From: Hydractinia symbiolongicarpus | Lineage: Eukaryota; Cnidaria; Hydrozoa; Anthoathecata; Hydractiniidae | DNA: 64,000 nt | NCBI RefSeq assembly: GCF_029227915.1 | Contig: NC_079885.1 | Coordinates: forward strand, 12,595,001 to 12,659,000 | Reading direction: 5' to 3' | Shown here: positions 61,591 through 64,000 of the stretch, one piece after another | How the letters are laid out: every line of letters starts with the position of its first letter | Numbering within the stretch: position 1 is the stretch's first letter | Notes under the pieces: model-generated | Database searches by the model: none | The model's input: only the letters and a program-made list of their open reading frames with translations | Told to the model about the DNA's origin: nothing | Made by a program: the position numbers and the translations under genes

Positions 61591-61786
61591 TTAATTGTCT
61601 CTACTCCAAGAGAAATCCACCTCTGAGACTCCTGTCTCTTCACAAAAACCCACATACTTTCCATCAGGGCTCGGGTATTCTTGACGAATCCTTGTTACAC
61701 AAGCTGGGATCACTCGACGTACACTTCTTCCTAATCTGGTGTGGATAAACCAACAAAACTGCTGATAAACAGCGCATCTATAAGAT
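61591..61786 (-). CDS. Exon resembling the P2X7 receptor C-terminal (ballast-like) domain
   Basis: After a TATGTTTAG acceptor the exon reads SYRCAVYQQFCWFIHTRLGR then SVRRVIPACVTRIRQEYPSP and ends DGKYVGF plus 15 residues before the stop. The pattern YR..YRQF..W..GRLGR..R..IP.C....IR..FP...G.Y.GF is the one seen in the P2X7 C-terminal domain and in many stand-alone proteins of invertebrates. It lies wholly inside the TTAA element, 100 bp from its right end, so any earlier exon must be outside it or lost. It could be cargo, a host exon captured by the element, or a remnant. Confidence 0.6.
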
Positions 61787-61892
61787 CTAAACATATAAGC
61801 AAACAGTCATCTACTCCAGTTACGACCATCGCATAAATACATGTTGTAATATTAATACCTGTTGGAATTTTTATTTGTAGCAGTCACTACCT

Positions 61893-64000
61893 TTAAAAGA
61901 AGTAATTTATTAGCGCAGGACAGGGAATGTGTGCTGCCAGTAATCATAACATGATAATCACACCAAAATTCTTGCCCAAGGCAAATAGGGTAATTACCAA
62001 TGAGTATTTACATTTTGGTTGCCACTCACAAAAACATGTCCCAACAGATTGTATGTTGTGAGAGGTTCCCAGGGTTGGTCGGTCGGCAGATTTTTTTTTA
62101 CCTTTTCCTCAGACAAAAAAATATCATTTTACTGTTTTACTGTCTACTCTGGTCTTCTTGTGAGCCTCACTTTACTGTATTGCGCTGGGTCTATTTTTGT
62201 ACCTCTGGGCCATTACTATTGTTATACTTCAGAACTGCTGTTTCTTGTCGTTCTTAGTCCCCGTGTATCCAGCATGGACTGCTATTATCAGAAGTTGTTG
62301 TCAGTTCAATTGTTACTTTAACTTCAGTATTTTCTGAACGAGCTGACATATCGGGACATGCTAATGTCAATATGTCTTGAAAAGTTGTTCTTCGGCAAGA
62401 TGTAATACTTTGTTTTTTAAGAAGAACAAATATCCTCGAAGCTGAGCGCTCCACAACAGTCACAGCAAACATCAGCGCCATCTTTACTACTTGAAACACG
62501 TCAGCGTAAATAGATACGGTACGATAAATATAAACAAATGTGGTAGCCGCTTGAAGTGCTCTATCGCAGCGTACTCTGTTGCTTTGATTTTTCATTTGCT
62601 TAGCGATTTGTTTGCTACATTTTTATTTTTTTAGTTATACTTTATTGAAAAATAATTTGAGTTGGTTGAAGACCACAAACATTTATCTGTCCGACATCCC
62701 AAATTCAAGCTCATTGCATAACAAATATTTACAAAGGCTACTTATACCAGTAACTATTGATCCATAGCTATAGAAAGCAAATAACAGACTAAACTAAGAT
62801 AAACACAAGTTGTAATACTTGACGTTTATAAATCCATATTACAGCCCAAATTGTAAACATGACAAAAAACCGAGTACAGTAAATTATAACAATATATAAC
62901 AACGCATATAAACTTTTCCAGACCATTTCGTGAGCATGCCCTCACACACGTGCAGATTTGTTTAGGCGTGCGATAGCTTTCTGAAATTATCGAAATTATA
63001 AAAAAAAAGCGAAATGTCTTTTTCATGTACGTAGAAAATGCTGTATTTGAAATGCATATTTTTATAAATGTGCTAATTCTTTTAATTTAAAGAGATCTAA
63101 CAAAGTATAAATAGAAAAATAAATAAATTAATAACAAGAAAGCAATAATAATTAATCTTAATTTATTTTTAGATCTTTTATACATTAAAGACAATTAATT
63201 CTGATATATATCACAACCAAATCTCGGTATAGGTTACAAGAAATAGCAAAGCATGGTTTTCCTTTGTTACGTGGTGTCATTCGTAAAGAGTGAGCCAATG
63301 ACTTAAATTTTTAGGACTTATGTACAGGGCACTTTGGTTACACTCATAAGCGCAAGAAATGAACACATAAAATTTGGTACTTATTACAAAAATACCAATG
63401 GGTTTGTTTACAAAAGAGAACAACCTCGATGTTATTTGATGTTGTTCTTACAGGTAGCTTAGCTACTATACTAAGCATGAAAAGACAAGACTGAGCTTTT
63501 TGGCTGGGTTAAAAATCAAAACTTAAAGAGGAAATATCACATTTTTTAAGATTATACTACACATATTTGAGAACACCTGCAGGAAAATGCATTGTTCATC
63601 AAGTTACCCCATATGGCTAATATGGAAGATTTCTTCATAAAAAGCATCAGAAACTTTTTTCATGTGGATTACTTTTACATTACCAAAAATTAAAAATTTG
63701 AAGATAAACTTTTACAATTTTCCATTCATTAGTTTTCAAATTTCTCGCTGGAAATTTTTAAGGTTTAAAACCCATGTCCCACAAGAACTTTTGCAGAAAA
63801 ATAAAAACACATCAAGAGAAAAAGTTTGTTATTAAAATATTATAAATAATTTCAAATCGATTAGTCCCTGCAGTCATTTATGTTCCATCCTTGTTACAGG
63901 GGTCACTTGATCCCTGGGCAGGTACAGAGCAGTATGTTATTTATATAAGCCTGAAAACGCAGTTGGTCCAGATTCCACCAGGATGAGTGTTATAACCTCA
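61893..64000. other. Right-hand end of the window, no confident gene
   Basis: A 113-codon open frame on the minus strand at 62254-62595 has a reasonable composition in its second half (FQDILTLACPDMSARSENTE). It lies upstream of the P2X7-C-like exon in the right orientation, so it could be a first exon of the same gene. However, I see no clear domain and cannot prove the link. 62596-64000 holds AT-rich sequence and no supported feature. Confidence 0.4.

Larger units (their letters stand above)
59677..61892. mobile_element. 2.2-kb TTAA-flanked Kolobok-like transposon
   Basis: The left end is AGGTAGTGTCTGCTA and the right end, reverse complemented, AGGTAGTGACTGCTA. TTAA sits on each side (59673-59676 and 61893-61896). 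TTAA duplication plus a THAP-domain protein is the known signature of the Kolobok superfamily. Inside are a three-exon THAP-type gene on the plus strand (60364-61445) and, converging on it, an exon resembling the P2X7 receptor C-terminal domain on the minus strand (61591-61786). The left 690 bases have no ORF. No complete transposase catalytic core was found, so this copy looks internally deleted and non-autonomous. Confidence 0.8.

Noticed and set aside
62000-62321. Two overlapping plus-strand open frames of 85 and 100 residues
   Set aside because: Hydrophobic, low-information composition over T-rich sequence, with no start context or domain; partly antisense to the minus-strand frame at 62254-62595.

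Overview
This window is nuclear DNA from an AT-rich animal genome. The genes are split by many GT-AG introns of about 0.1 to 4 kb. Three conserved metazoan housekeeping genes sit in a dense background of DNA transposons, non-LTR retrotransposon fragments, tandem arrays and hairpins. The repeat families (TTAA and TAA transposons with THAP or P2X7-C-like proteins, RT remnants ending in a GAT/ATG run, frequent GCTAGC motifs) and the intron-rich genes make me favour a cnidarian, possibly a hydrozoan. That placement is an inference and is not proven by the sequence.

Layout. 1-1360 holds repeats upstream of the first gene. 1361-15490 (+) is a complete 12-exon glutathione synthetase gene of 493 aa. 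Its fourth intron is almost entirely a 40-bp satellite, and its large tenth intron carries a GC-rich repeat and a paired-inverted-repeat element. 15491-21799 is intergenic, with a tRNA-like SINE candidate and a frameshifted non-LTR reverse transcriptase. 21800-23500 (-) is an uninterrupted 566-aa inositol-3-phosphate synthase ORF, with a probable 5'UTR intron. 23501-28854 is intergenic with small inverted-repeat elements. 28855-39937 (-) is a complete 19-exon AP-1 gamma-adaptin gene of 837 aa; its introns hold a 17-bp minisatellite and an 825-bp TAA-flanked MITE.

39938-64000 is an accessory, transposon-rich region with no confident host gene. It contains: two copies of a TA-flanked element (41827-42993 and 51161-53100), the second with a nested RT fragment; a host repeat present once uninterrupted (40325-41140) and once split by a 2.1-kb TAA-flanked PIF/Harbinger-like element (53174-55279); a decayed P-loop ORF (46764-47410); a 1.1-kb element with 9-bp flanking direct repeats (57805-58904); and a 2.2-kb TTAA-flanked Kolobok-like element (59677-61892). 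This last element carries a decayed THAP gene convergent with a P2X7-C-like exon.

The three host genes are functionally unrelated: redox tripeptide synthesis, inositol synthesis, and clathrin-coated vesicle sorting. The sequence gives no sign that they are co-regulated. All exon boundaries were deduced by eye from reading frame, GT-AG signals and remembered family conservation. No alignment or transcript evidence was available.
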